A DNA stretch of 64,000 nucleotides. Origin: Larix kaempferi. Lineage: Eukaryota; Streptophyta; Pinopsida; Pinales; Pinaceae. Positions 1 through 12,009 of the stretch are shown here, one piece after another (position 1 is the first letter of the stretch; each line of letters begins with the position of its first letter). A model generated the notes under the pieces. That model had not been told where the DNA came from. It was given only the letters and a program-made list of their open reading frames with translations, and ran no database searches. Location of the stretch: positions 1,077,001-1,141,000 of the forward strand of contig BSBM01000426.1 in NCBI GenBank assembly GCA_027924585.1, given 5' to 3'. The position numbers and the translations under genes are program-made.

Positions 1-63
1 GATCAAATGAATACAAAATCTAGTAGGTTTCCCGGTGATTTCTCACTAGCATCAATCAATCAA

Positions 64-264
64 AAGTAAAGATTTGGGGCGGAGTGTGGGGATAGCCACA
101 TCCGTTATCTCATCCCTTAAGTGGTCTAATAGACATATGGGGACCCAAATAAAGTACTTTAGATAGACTTTATCATGAAATTACAAATTAAAGGCAAACA
201 TTCCCTATAGCTAAAATATAACATTTTTGAACTTTTTCCAATTTTTATTAAAGTTTTCATTACC
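64..264 (+). repeat. Direct repeat copy 1 containing GTTATCTCATCCCTT motif
   Basis: About 130 bp recur at 674-813 as a direct repeat, with an extra ~60-bp insertion in this copy near its right side. The conserved core runs from GGCGGAGTGTGGGGA through GTTATCTCATCCCTT to CATATGGGGACCC. A related but more diverged copy of the core lies at about 38740-38810. Inside the core, TGTGG and CCACA flank a GGATAG loop and can pair. The two copies bracket a long hairpin, so this could be a small terminal-direct-repeat element or the subterminal repeat of the neighbouring DNA transposon. Its family is not recognised. Confidence 0.7.
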
Positions 265-410
265 AAATAATGTTTGATATATATAATTTTGGTTTCAACA
301 TAAAAGTTGAATTTTACATAAATGATAAATTGAAATTTGTATAACTGATTCACATTTTCAATTTTTAACTAATAATTCCTATTTTCAATGTTCAAGTACA
401 TTTTATGCGG

Positions 411-646
411 TTGAAATCATGGCAAATGAGGATTTAATGATTTTTTGTTTTTTAATCATAATCAAAGATTACAGGATTGTGAAGCTTCTACTAAATTAGA
501 GCAATGATTTTAGGCTAATTTGATGAATTTTCATCGATTTGTTGTAAATAATCATTGCTCTAATTTAGCATAAGCTTCACAATTCTGGAATCCTTGCTTG
601 TGATTAACAATCAAATGATTGTTATCTCCATTTGCCATGATTTCAA
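411..646. repeat. Long imperfect inverted repeat (hairpin/MITE-like)
   Basis: Left arm 411-510 and right arm 549-646 are reverse complements with a few mismatches around a ~38-bp A/T-rich loop. The outer pairing starts at TTGAAATCAT with ATGATTTCAA. The inner stem is the cleanest: GATTGTGAAGCTT, then CTAAATTAGAGCAATGATT at 491-509, pairs with its counterpart starting at 549. No ORF lies here. It could be a foldback MITE or a source of a small-RNA precursor. The sequence alone does not decide. Confidence 0.75.
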
Positions 647-673
647 TTATGTGAATTTACATCAGTGATATTT

Positions 674-813
674 TAAAGTAAAGATTGGGGGCGGAGTGTG
701 GGGACAAGCACTTTCGTTATCTCATCCCTTAAGTGGTCTAATAGACATATGGGGACCCGAATAAAGTATTTTACACATAATTAAGATGAAATTACACATT
801 AAAGTTTTCATTA
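674..813 (+). repeat. Direct repeat copy 2
   Basis: Second copy of the repeat at 64-264, 610 bp downstream in the same orientation. The core GTTATCTCATCCCTTAAGTG and the following GACATATGGGGACCC are nearly identical to copy 1. The similarity ends in ATTAAAGTTTTCATTAC in both copies. In this copy the internal dyad is weakened to AGTG/CACT. Confidence 0.7.
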
Positions 814-945
814 CGATCATTTAAACTCTTATTCTAGTTCCCATTCAAGATCATAGACATAGTTGAAAGAAAAAAATATAAATTGTATGTGCAACATTTG
901 ACATGGACATGGACAAAAACATCGATCCATTAGTTTTTTATATAG

Positions 946-3900
946 TTAAAAACATCGCAATGGAATGTCGTCCTCAATTATCCGTTCATGGTCATATTTG
1001 GACAGTTTCCATTTTTTATTTTTTAATTGTTTTTTCGATGGAACTTGTACCAATTTTATTCGAGATTCACATACTAAATGACTATATTGACAACATATAA
1101 CATCAGGTTCATAATCCTGAAAGTAGACATAATTTTTAGTCATATGGGTTTGCTGGAAAAAATAGCCCTTTAAAATGATGGATCCTCTCTCGTATGTATA
1201 TCCATTGTCATTGTAGTCTTCCAATAACTTCATATTTCCTTCACTGCATCGCATCAAATAATACTTCACATTTTCGTTGTTATCTATAGGTGCACTTACA
1301 GTGAAAACATCCCCTGTGCAAATTACAATTGGTGTTAAGATTTTTAAATCAATTAAATTGACTAATATACATGTATAAGGTGATGGACAAGAATGAACAA
1401 TCGACAAAATAGTTGTAAGATCATTACCTTCTCTAACAATATCTGAAATTCTGTCGCCATCAGATGATATTACAATTTCTTCTGATTCTAATTCTTCTAT
1501 GCTTGCTAGTGGCATTTTTCCTTTAGGATTAATCTCTGTGTGTTTCCAATGTTTTATGTAGTTGTTCGTTATGTTTTCACAAACTTCTGTAGATTCAACA
1601 TTTTCAGTGCAAATATGACAAAAGCATGATTGCTTTCTATTGTCAAATGCATACATGTTTTGGAAGGATTTTGTTTGAATAGAGTGAAAATCTCTAGTCC
1701 CATGTATGGTGCTAGCATCATATGGTATTGATCTTTTTATATTTTGGACCCCAACAAGCCAAAAAAACCTGTACACAAATGAAAAATTTTGATGTTAGTG
1801 TACATATACTTAAATGTTAGTGTGCATTTTTTTGAATTGACAATTAATATAAATTAAAAAAATCATGTACATACTTGTGCACATCTTTTGATTGTTGATT
1901 ATAATCATGGCTTAGATTTAATTTACACCATCGGAAAACCTCTGCAGCTGAATGAAATCGTGCAGAAGAATGGTTCATTTGTCATCTTCGAAGTGCTTTT
2001 TTTATGCATGCTCCTGCACCATCATGTTCACCTTTTCCATGTCCAGTTTCAAAGAAATTTCAGCGATGTTTAATGTTCAATGCTTTATGAAGTCAACATA
2101 ACCAATAAAATGATCGTGAAGATTTAAATTGTCCCACGCATCCATCCGACCATATCCAATGTTCATTGAATTTAACGTCACATCCTTTTAGTGAATTGTA
2201 GAAAATATTTTCAATACAATGCTGAACAAAATGTGTATCATGTGTACGATTATCGCTGATATAAAAGTGATATTCTTTAATCACATATCGATTGTCACAC
2301 GTGCTTTCAATGCCATCAACATCCTATTGAGAATGTCTATATAAAACATGGAAAAATATCGAAACTTGGTCAGAATGATAGTATTCACTCTGTATCTCTT
2401 TTTGCGCAGCAAATGTGTAGTTTTCTACAAAATCAACCACTGAAAAATTGTTCCTGGTGAAAAATTTTCACGAGATTGTTTGAATTGAAGATCTCGCCAT
2501 CGTGCTATATCTGAATGCTTGGTGTATTTATAAATTTCTCTTTCAAATTTCTTGAGAAAATCTGTCACACATATTTTATCTTCACGCAAATCAATTCTTT
2601 TGGAATGTGCATCACTAGAACTTGTAGCATAACCGATGTATTCATATCTTCTCCAATCAACGGTTACATCTGACAGTTCGTGATCATTATCGATAGGATA
2701 TTTATTTTGGAATAAGACCAGATTTCCACAACGTTGACAATGTTTTCCATTGACACATTTCTTATTATAAAATACTTCATCGTGATCTCTCTCACATAGA
2801 GTTTGAGATATGAATTCATGTACTATGGGCGAAGGTGGTGAATTCGTCCAAAACATTTTACCAAATTCAAGAAACATGTCATAATATAATTGAAATTGTA
2901 CATGATAACGACAACAACATATGTCACGTATAGTAATAGGTCTAACATACCATGGTTTTTGTTACACAAATGTAGTTATTGACACATTAATTCCACGATG
3001 ATCTTCCTTGAATTTATTGAACAATTGTACTTGTGTCATATCTATTATATGTTTTGGACTGCTTTCATATACCCCTTATGATACTCTTTGTCGTATCACA
3101 TCCCTTAAATGTGGTGAAACCCGAGCATGTGTCAACCAATATTCCCGTACAATATCTTGAACACCTGCTCCCATTCTATCTTTGTAAGGCTGTCTATAAA
3201 TAATTTCCCAGCAAGCAAGTTCATCATTTTCATCTATTTGCATTCTGAATTTGCTATGTTTGTATAATGTATTTCTTGAGGTTCCAACTGCTTTTGTTAG
3301 TTGTGTTGTCAAGCGCTTTTGTTTAGTACTAGCTAAAACAATTGCTGTATGAATTGCTCCACGTGCAGCATTGATATCTTTCTTCTTGGATTTCCCAATT
3401 TTTTTTATTGCATCACTTATATTTTCTATCACATTATGTTTTAATTTCGACTCTTTGGTCACCTTGTGAATACCCAAATAATGACATAGCATCTTCTAAC
3501 TTCTTGGTCACTAATAAATATCTCAAAATTTGTGCTTGCCCTGTTATTGAATAATTCTTCAGAACATCATCATAAAAATTTTGAGCATGATATCGTGCAG
3601 CATGTATGGGTATTTTTTTGTCATATTTGTTGCAATCAACGTTTTCTAACATTTCATCATCAATGGTGAAAGTATCTATACATCAAGTTAAATTTAATTT
3701 AACATGTATCCAAAAATACAATTCATTATAAAAAGTGAATTTGGAAAATACATGATATATACATACCTCGTCCAATTTCTGGATCTTGAACTTGATCTTC
3801 AATATTGAATTCATCGACATTAGTATGTAAATCACTATTTACATCTTCAATAATGGTCTCTTCAACTTCAATTTGTTCTTATTGTACTCTATTTTCAATT

Positions 3901-4074
3901 TCCACTTCATCAACATTATCATGTAAAATTGTATTTATATCTTCAATAATTGTCGCTTGCATTTCTGCAAGGCTTGCTTTGTTGGCATGATATTTGAGTT
4001 TTTTTTTCCTTATTATCATCATCATCATCACGTTTACGATCATATTTTATTTTACGATTTCTCTTACTTCCCAT
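946..4074 (-). pseudogene. Decayed DDE-like transposase gene (HGKG-type), ~3 exons
   Basis: Coding-like sequence runs right to left through several frames. It starts at an ATG at 4074 with a basic, Asp-rich N terminus; a run of eight A's near 4003 breaks the frame. A plausible donor (AG/GTATGT) lies near 3770 and an acceptor (TATAG) near 3677. The next exon gives an N-terminal domain to 3434 and, after a frameshift near 3450-3490, a segment with YWLTHARVSPHLRDV. Further on are KPWYVRP and a cysteine-rich CCCRYHV stretch near 2890-2960. Next come WSDGCVGQFKS (candidate catalytic Asp, ~2130-2150) and, past two stops, a TGHGKGEHDGAGA motif (~2020). The last exon (1770-946) encodes a conserved-looking C-terminal domain. 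From memory, proteins with the combined SDGxxGQFK and HGKG motifs are transposase-like and occur in several land plants. I cannot name the superfamily. At least four stops or frameshifts make it inactive. Confidence 0.65.
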
Positions 4075-4204
4075 GATTGTTTAATCTATAAATGATAAAT
4101 TAAAGAATCATCACTTTATAGTAAAAAAACAAAATTAAGATTTAAAAATAGTTACAAAATTTATAAACACATGAACTGAAATTTACTTTACCTTATCAAA
4201 ATCT

Positions 4205-5010
4205 TATAAGAGTCTTTTGAAGAAAAACTCCTTAGAAAGATATTTCCTTTGAAAAAAAAAGAACTCTTTGACAATAAATCACCTTTGAAAAAATCCATTG
4301 GAAAATAATAAGAACATCTTCTAAATAAATCTTGTTTGTAAAACCACTAGAAAAAGACTTCTTTGAAAAAATACCTAGGAAAAAAATTTCTTTGAAAAAA
4401 CCCTTGCAAAGAAATAACTCTTTTGCAAAAATAAGTTGGGAGAACAACTCTTTGAAAAAACCCCTTGGAAAAATACTTTGTAAAAAAAACCTCTTTTGCA
4501 AATATATCTAGAAAAAAAATACTTTGAAAAAACCCCTTTCAAAGAAATAAACTCATTTGAAAAAATATCTTGGGAAAATAACTCTTTGAAAAAAATATTT
4601 TCAAAGAAATAAGAAGGAAAAATATAACTACTTTGAAAAAATAACTTCGAATAAAAACTTCTTTGCACAAAATACTTTGGAATAAAAACTCTTTAAAAGC
4701 ACCTTTTTGGAAAAAAAAAACACCTTGAAAAAACCCATTGCAAAGAAATATTTGCAAAAATACATTGAAAAAAAAATACCTTGAAAAAACCCATTGCAAA
4801 GAAATAAGAAGTGCAAAAATACCTCGGAATAAAAACTCCTTTCACAAAAATGCCTTAGAAAAAAACTCTCTGAATGTGCCCCTTGGAAAGAAATATGAAG
4901 AAAAATATCTTGTAAAAAAAACTTGCTTTGCAAAAATAATCTCCTTTGCAAAAAAAATCTCCTTTGCAAAAAAAATCTCCTTTGAAAACCCTTTAAAAAA
5001 TATTATGACC
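4205..5010. repeat. A-rich degenerate minisatellite (CTTTGAAAAAA units)
   Basis: About 800 bp of degenerate, roughly 20-bp units built on CTTTG(A/C)AAAAA and CCTTGGAAAAA. The last units (4926-4985) are the most regular, with TCTCCTTTGCAAAAAAA repeated three times. Because the repeat lacks stops in several frames, it yields a set of overlapping Phe/Lys-rich ORFs on both strands. These are composition artefacts, not genes. It directly follows the 5' end of the decayed transposase gene and may be the other subterminal region of that element. Confidence 0.8.
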
Positions 5011-5030
5011 AGAAATATGCAAAATTAAAA

Positions 5031-6404
5031 TGTGCGAAAATAATGAATGTACTTAATTTTATTCATATAAGTTTAGACAACGATGTATTTTCTTTTTCGG
5101 CCAACGAAATTTTTTTATCTTTGGTTATTCGGTCGAATAACCTTTGTTGTAAATAACAGTTCCGTTACGGAGAAAGGTTATTCGGTCGAATAATCTTTGA
5201 AACTTGAAAACTTCAGGTTTCTGTATAGCTTTCAGGTTTCTCCATTTGCCTAAGGTAAAAATAATCTTTTACACTACAAAGCGACTGTCAAACTTGATAC
5301 CATTAATTTCATCATTGAATCTACTTTCTGAATATATAGATTTTGTTGTGTATAGGTGACATCTGATATTTTTAATTTTTTTTCTTAACATGTGTCGAGT
5401 TTGGTTTCATCTCTTTCAAAATGCGGTGAAATGAAAAATCCCTAGCTTTAAAAATACACCACCAAAAAAATTGAAAAACCTATGTTGCAGTTAATTGACG
5501 TGTCTACTTCAAAAGGGTATTCATATATTTTTTGGTTTTATATTCAGTTGAGAGAAAAGCTTTGCGACAAAAAACATGTTGAAAATCGACAAGGTTTTCC
5601 CATTGATCGAATTCAAAAAAATATAATAATTAGTATATAGATCCATTGGTTACAAACTTATAGTCATGCAGTATTATATTGTGTGTAGATTGTCGTAGCA
5701 TATTTTGTTTTTGCAAAAAACAAGTTTAATAATGATTTTACAGTTGCGACAAAACATGGCTATTTTGTAGTCCTTTCATTTTATAAGAATACACTGTCAA
5801 ACATTTTCTGAATCGACATATCAAATCTCAATATAAAAAACTGAAAAAATTATGAATATAAAGCTAACATAATTCTCTAAAAGTTTTCTTTTTAGTGAAA
5901 AGTGAAATTCCAAATAAAAATATCACTTTTATTCGTCCAAAGTTGGAAAACATGAAAAAATCAGATTTATTTTCTCATGGGACCCCCCAAAATAGACACC
6001 CATCTTCATGGATTCACCCAAAATAATACTTTGTGGTTGATTCAATATCCGATGTTCATGGCAATCTGATTTTTTTTTATGAACTGCGTGTCACAAAAGT
6101 CCATTGAAAACGAAAATAATCAATGGTTTATTAGTAACAAATCTTCTAGTATCTGCAAACAAAAAAACACACACACAACCTAGCCAATAAAATATTATGT
6201 TTCAATGTTTCTAAGTATATTGCTTGCATGTTCTACAATTTTTGAAACACAACACCAGATACATGATACGATGTCCATAAATAATAAGAGAATTGTCCAA
6301 TAAAATTTACATCAATTAAATGTAGAAGTTGTCAAAATATACAAATCACTAAATGAATTATTGTCTGTATAATATGACGGTCATTTGAAGTTGAATGTCT
6401 TTAA
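5031..6404. other. AT-rich intergenic DNA with twin palindromes
   Basis: No supportable gene. Two copies of the palindrome GGTTATTCGGTCGAATAA(C/T)C occur at 5123-5142 and 5177-5196. Their 9-bp arms flank a GT centre; the second copy has one arm mismatch. The remainder is A/T-rich with no clear repeat structure. Confidence 0.6.
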
Positions 6405-6932
6405 CTAACACCCCATTTTTGTGCGAGGCCCGAGATAATTCAACAAAGAACACAACATTGTTTTTATAGTTATTTCTCTCTCTTGTGAACCATCAAATGT
6501 CCAACTAGTTGTCATTTTCAAGTAGTTTTCCTCGCTATTATATGTTGAATGATATTTCCCTTCATCTATAAACAATATGTCTATTCTTTTATATATATCT
6601 CCATATTGGATAAGTACATCCTTGAACGAATTTTTGTATATGTGCAATACTTCCACAACATTATAGTATACAGACATTAAGTAATTATAAATAGTACTAT
6701 GTTTACATTGCTCTCGACCCCAAATAAATATAAATTCTTCATTCTTCAACCATTCAAATATACCAAGGAATTTTTTAATTTCCATGTTGTCGAGTGAGGA
6801 AAACCACAAAGCAACGTCAAAATGTTCTCTGACAAAACTGATAATATCGGGACTGAACATCCGTGCATAATAACGATAGAAATTATGGACAAAATGAGGT
6901 TGCTTGGAAAAATATTCAATGTTGGATAACAT
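6405..6932 (-). pseudogene. NIF/FCP1-like phosphatase-related remnant, copy A
   Basis: A 175-codon open frame without a convincing N-terminal start region. Residues ~33-75 read SFVREHFDVALWFSS, then a variable linker, then FIFIWGREQC. That spacing matches the HAD-type NLI-interacting-factor (FCP1/SCP) domain, where a hydrophobic FxVxxWSS strand is followed after ~35 residues by a WxxxxC segment. Later, IDILFIDEGKYHS resembles the LLLDDSPxK strand of the same fold. The N-terminal DxDxT catalytic loop is absent. The assignment rests on pattern recognition only. This is probably a degenerate exon of the gene family also seen at 7341-7885. Confidence 0.4.
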
Positions 6933-7340
6933 CTGAACTCCAAAGAGAAATCCCTCTACTCCTAGGACTAATAGTTTCTTTTGCAGCGATATCCAGACTG
7001 CATAGAAAAATCGTGACTATATATATAACCATAACAATAACACCGTGTTCATCAAGTTAATGATCACAAACATGCAACTGTAAATGAATATTTTGATTTC
7101 CAAAATTAATACAAAAATCACCCAAAATTTCACAGATTCAAATGATTTAATAAAAGCATCACACTAAACTATTAATATGTTAGATTCAAATGAAAATAGC
7201 AACGTCACCGAAAAAAATAGAAAACACATTGAATGATTTAAAATATCCATAGGTTACATCTAATATTTCTTTCTCTTGAAAGAGGCAATGATAGTTCACA
7301 TTTTATGGCTATCACTCAACTAGAAGAAGGAATTTAAGGT

Positions 7341-7885
7341 TTAGATATCAGTTGATTCCTGCATTTTACAAAAATGCTGCCAGAGTCGATGTACCAATTC
7401 ACTATCTTCCCTAGAGGATGATGCAATAAAGGGCTTACTCAAAATACAGTTTTCACATGGATGTGCTTTCACATCATGACCCTCCAAAACAATCATTGAT
7501 GTATTACTTTGAGAAGATTTCATTGCGAACTCCTCACACACACTCTCCATATTTTTTTGTGTATTTCCTTTTTTATCGTTGGTACATCTCTCTCGAAACC
7601 ATAAAACCAAAATTTGTTCCCCATATGTTTTTTTTGCACTACATGTCCTCAAAAATTTTGTAAACAATGACTTCCCCTCATTGACCCCACATTTAGATGA
7701 CCAAATCCCAACATTGAATTGAGAAAGACATAATCCCAAAAATTGTACGGCATATGTTCGTGACTCATATGAAGTTTCCTTGTGTTTAAATTCAAATTCA
7801 ACAACAATATTTTCTTCCCCCTGTTTTTCCTTTTTGCCTCCAACAGTATTTTTTTATTTCTTTTTTTTTTCTCTTTTCGAGCCAT
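7341..7885 (-). pseudogene. NIF/FCP1-like phosphatase-related remnant, copy B
   Basis: Two overlapping frames (7885-7649 and 7739-7341) join by a frameshift around 7700. The upstream frame begins with a very Lys-rich segment, then KKILLLNLNLNT, which sits where the HAD DLDxTL loop would be but lacks the two aspartates. It continues to the YxWDYVF region. The downstream frame gives LSQFNVGIWSSKCGVNEG and LVLWFRERCTND, matching the FxVGIWSS and WxxxxCT pattern of NIF-domain phosphatases better than copy A does. The C-terminal tail is not recognised. Loss of the catalytic aspartates and the frameshift indicate a pseudogene. Confidence 0.45.
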
Positions 7886-8031
7886 TTTCTGTGACTTTCT
7901 TGCGTAACAGAAAACCTTCCATTTCTAATATCAATAAAAAAATTGTATGGGGAGCTGCACAAAAATATTGTTTGTCATTATATATTTCGGAATAAATTTG
8001 TTTCATCAATTTAAGTAGAAGATAATCTTTG

Positions 8032-8307
8032 TCATTTACCTGTCAATGTTAGGCCAACATTTGAGTGGTGAGTAACATTGTTGGAGATACCATACTTTGA
8101 CACCAAGACCTTACCTGGTTCATTATTATCCAAGCTCTCGCTTGGTTCATTATTATCCAATGTGATTTGTTGGCTAATATCCACGGACATCGTCGATCCT
8201 AGCTCTAGTTGTGGATGATCCACATGTTGAATAGCAATCCAATCATCTTGGCCTGGAGATTTGTAGGTATACATTTTATATAGATTTTTGCAAGTATTCA
8301 AGGTCAC
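8032..8307 (-). pseudogene. Unrecognised coding remnant with short internal repeat
   Basis: A 91-codon minus-strand frame just upstream of the NIF-like remnant. It is possibly an earlier exon of the same decayed gene. It contains two similar copies of LDNNEPSES/LDNNEPGKV, made by a ~33-bp tandem duplication at about 8100-8165. No domain is recognised. Confidence 0.3.
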
Positions 8308-8769
8308 TATCCCCGTTCATAATTTAGTTAATTTAACCAAGATCTTTGAAAAATAATTTTTTTACCTTCTTGTCCATCTTGTTCTCCAGTTTGGTAGTTC
8401 TTTGTGAATTCTCCATCACATTCAATGTCGTCATCGGATACTATAATTTTATTGGACGATACCTGAGTCTGCTCTTTATTTGAAGTTGTATTAGAATAGG
8501 AATTTGAATCTTCTTGAAGTTATTGAACATAACCGACCACGAAAAGTAAAATACAATGAAATAAGACATTTGAAAATGTTAATACAAATACCTTGGTTTA
8601 TACCCAATTTATGATAGAAACTGAACTCATAAACAACTCTTTTTGTGCTGTCTCCACAATAGAAATAACTATTCTACTTGGCTACCTAATAAAGGAATGA
8701 AGAACTCTACCTCCTGCGTACAACGAAGGAACTTTACCTTGAGAAGAGACTAGTCTGAAAACTATGTGG

Positions 8770-9411
8770 TGTTGGTTGTGGAGCCTAATTTCCAGATTCA
8801 GAGATATTATTATTCAGCCGTGTCCATACCCCAGGTTTGGTTATGATCCCGGCATGACCTTAGGGAGGTCTAGAGGGGGCAGGGTCTAGCGGGCCCCCGT
8901 CGGAGGTTCGGGGGCAGCGCCTCTGAAAAGGGTGTTTGGGGGAAACACCCCCAAGTTACGGGGGTTACGGGGGTTTGGGGGGCAATGCCCCCGAGAAAAT
9001 GGGGGTTCGAGGGCATAGCCCCCGAGGAAAATTTTTGGGGTTGTTTTCGCCACTAGTTTTTGGGCCCATGGTTTTGAGTAACCCGTGGTATTTTCCCATT
9101 GTATTTCCCTTATAAAAGAAAGACATTGTAATATGGCTAGGGTTGATGTATTAGGTTTTATGCATTGTAAATATCTCTGAGATCAAAGAAGAGAGACTGT
9201 GAGACAGTGGAGAGGAAGTGCAGCGGTTGTGCTGCAGGTTGTATCCCTTCACTTTGCTGGACGGAATAATAATAAGGACTGGCAACTTCAATGTGGATGT
9301 AGCCCAAGTTGGGGTGAACCACGATATATCTGTCTCTCTCTTATAATGTGTGTGTGATTATATTTGCATTTCTGTTTATTGTTATTGCTCTGCGATCTTG
9401 TTTTTCTAACA
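8770..9411 (+). mobile_element. Copia-like solo LTR
   Basis: A 642-bp segment beginning TGTTGG and ending CTAACA, with flanking pentamers TGTGG (8765-8769) and TGTGA (9412-9416) that differ at one base. No second LTR or internal region is present, so it is a solo LTR. It has a TATA box (CTTATAAAAG near 9108-9117) and a downstream GGTGAACCACGATAT stretch typical of Copia LTR U5 regions. The first half is strongly G-rich, with repeated GGGGG runs at 8875-9030 and near-palindromes such as GGGGGCA/TGCCCCC. It sits between decayed minus-strand coding blocks. Confidence 0.65.
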
Positions 9412-9723
9412 TGTGATCCCAGAATTTCTGCGTCCTTTCTTTTTACAAAACACGGATTCTCAAACTATCATTGTTAACCTTGGGCAAAGGTAAATCAATC
9501 ATTGCTAGGCCCTCATCCTTCCAATCCATATCCAATTGAAAAGTAGAAAAATTATCCTCATCCCTTCCAATTCTCCAACAATGTATGATAGAGAATCCTC
9601 TAGATAACTCCTTGGAGAAATCTCTATAAACTCCCTTGGTAGGATTCCACGTTACCTTTTTTTTTATTTCTTGCTGAAAAGTGTGAAAGCTTTAGAAATC
9701 ATACAAGATTTTTCCATATCAGC

Positions 9724-11891
9724 TTAAAAAATACAAGTACATGCCACTTCATTTGATTCTAAGTAGTACACAAATGCAAGCATATATTCTTCTACCGAGG
9801 CGCTATCACAATTACACATATCAACAACAACAAATTCATAGATGATTGTCGCACCAAAAAATGCAATGGATCTTAGTGTGTTGACCAAAGATGTAGGATA
9901 ACAACATTGACAAGAAAAATGTGAGCTATCTTTGACAGAGTCAATGGACACACCCATCCCCTCTTTATTGATATATATGGTAAATATTTTCTTAGCATCA
10001 TTTGGTAATTTGGTACCATTATCCTCTTTAGATTCTTTCTTTCTCATTTTACCCGGAGATTTTGCTTCATTTTCGGAGCATAAAATATTACATAGTTGTT
10101 GAAGATGATTTGGTGCAATTTTATAGATTTCGATGACATTATCGTTGGTGATAATCTGTGATCCAAAATTTTGAACATCATGAATTTTGAAATATTCTAA
10201 GATCGAATGCCTGGTTGACCTCTCGTCCTTGATTCACTTGCAATAATGATAAAACGTATCTGCGCAAACATCTTTGTTGATGGATGTACTCAGCCAAACA
10301 TATCTGTTGATTATATTGTCCACCAAAGCGGTCAATTCATCTTCATTAATATCACACAATGGTCTAAAAAAATTAGATCCATGATTTTTTATCTTATTTT
10401 GAGCAAAATCAACCTAAGTGATACTCTTGGGTGAGAATGGCAAGGAACCACTTTTGTAAAACTCGAATACATACATCCATTTTCTCCACATTCGATCTGA
10501 TGTCAAAACAAGAGTTAGCTTGTCTTTAAGGTTGTCCTTTGTTTGAACAACAAAGATATCCAGACATTCACCTTGGAAAGACTACAAACATATAAAATTA
10601 AATATAATATTTAATTTTCTAATTTCATAACACAAGAAACAATCTAAAGACTTTAATTGATAAGAAGAAAAATTATATACCCACCAATCATCACTAGAAG
10701 CATTTCCCTTTTCCAAGCGAGATGGCCTACCGCATGATATCCATTTCTCCCTTGCTTTCACAACTTGATAAATGAATGGAGTGTCTGCAAATTACTTGTT
10801 TGATAAATTTTGTTGTTTGCAGAATTTGTTGATAATGTTTTGAAGAACATCTTTATGTAGAAGACGAGTTGTTCGATGCCGATACCTTGAATGGATTGAT
10901 TGATATTTATCAGTTTCAATGATTTTTATTTTTTTTTCTTTGTAGAAATAGTATGCTGCCCATCCAATATATACAAATTTACTGAAGGAAAATTAATTTC
11001 GTCTTCATTTCTAGGAATCAATCCCAAAATGGTCTCCTTATTGAAAGACAATATAATAGCTTCTCTCAATATTGTTGTAAAAGTTGAGACAAGAGATAAA
11101 ATCAACTTTGCCACAACCTTCTCATCAACTTTTCAATATTGCAAATGTGGAGGAGCAACAACACATCTTGTTACGTCAATAGAAAAAACATTCTCATTGA
11201 ACAAAAAGTATTTGTTTTGTTCTTGTTGAACTTCTCTTGAACTTTCGAATCTCTTAGTCGCTTTGTGCATCATCGCTATAGAAGGACTTGATTTGCATGC
11301 TTTGAAAGAATATTTGGTCACATATTTTTCAATATGATTGAGAAATGTTCTTCTAAGGTAGAAAAGAATATTTTCATGGTCTACATTTGTCAATGTCTTT
11401 TCAATATTGATGTGATGTAATACGGATGAGGTTTTTGCAGATGGGATTCTTTTCTTCCATACCGACAAAATTCCTCTATTCAAAGATGACGTGGTATTAA
11501 TTCTAGGTCAATTACAAACATCATATGAGCGAAAAACCCACCCTTGCTTTGCACAGTAAACCAGATCTGAATCAAGACCACTTTTCATTAGATCTGGTCG
11601 AAAATTACAAACCATAAGATCAGTCTGTCAAAGGAAACATCGGTCACTCTCGACCACTTCAACTTGAACATATAATAAATCGTCATAAATGGGATCTGCA
11701 GATGTCAATATTTTAGCTTGAGTTGGAGCTCCTTCCACATCCAAGAAGAATAGATATAAATCCTTGTACAAATTATATGGTTCATCCATCTCAACATACC
11801 ATCCATGCTTGAATAAACCAAGGTTGTGATATTTTAACAAATAAAGGAACGAGATTTCCTGGTATTGACTAAGGTTCAACAATGCATACAT
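9724..11891 (-). pseudogene. Decayed unrecognised protein gene
   Basis: Coding-like minus-strand sequence can be followed with a few stops from an ATG at 11891 to a stop at 9724. Blocks are at 11891-11628, 11483-11133, ~10900-10690 (containing WISCGRPSRLEKGNAS), ~10590-10255 (SFQGECLDIFVV, then TSDRMWRKWMYVFEF with a stop shortly after), and 10200-9724. The last block has a basic linker and a Cys-rich FSCQCCYP segment and closes with VACTCIF. The long inter-block continuity and absence of repeats indicate a real former protein. I do not recognise the family. A transposon-encoded protein is possible given the surroundings. Confidence 0.4.
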
Positions 11892-12009
11892 GTTTTATCT
11901 GCAAGACAGTAAATATTGTGTAGTTAATATACGAATTCATACAATGTTTATAATTATCAATTAGTGTTTTAATATTAGATGTATATTTGAAAATGTTCAG
12001 GCGAATGAT

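Noticed and set aside
1-830. Retrozyme with hammerhead ribozyme
   Set aside because: The repeat-interior-repeat layout prompted a look for CTGATGA...GAAA hammerhead cores. None was found, and no PBS or PPT is present.
4232-5028. Several overlapping 86-113-codon ORFs on both strands
   Set aside because: All come from the A-rich CTTTGAAAAAA minisatellite. Phe/Lys-only composition in several frames at once is a repeat artefact.
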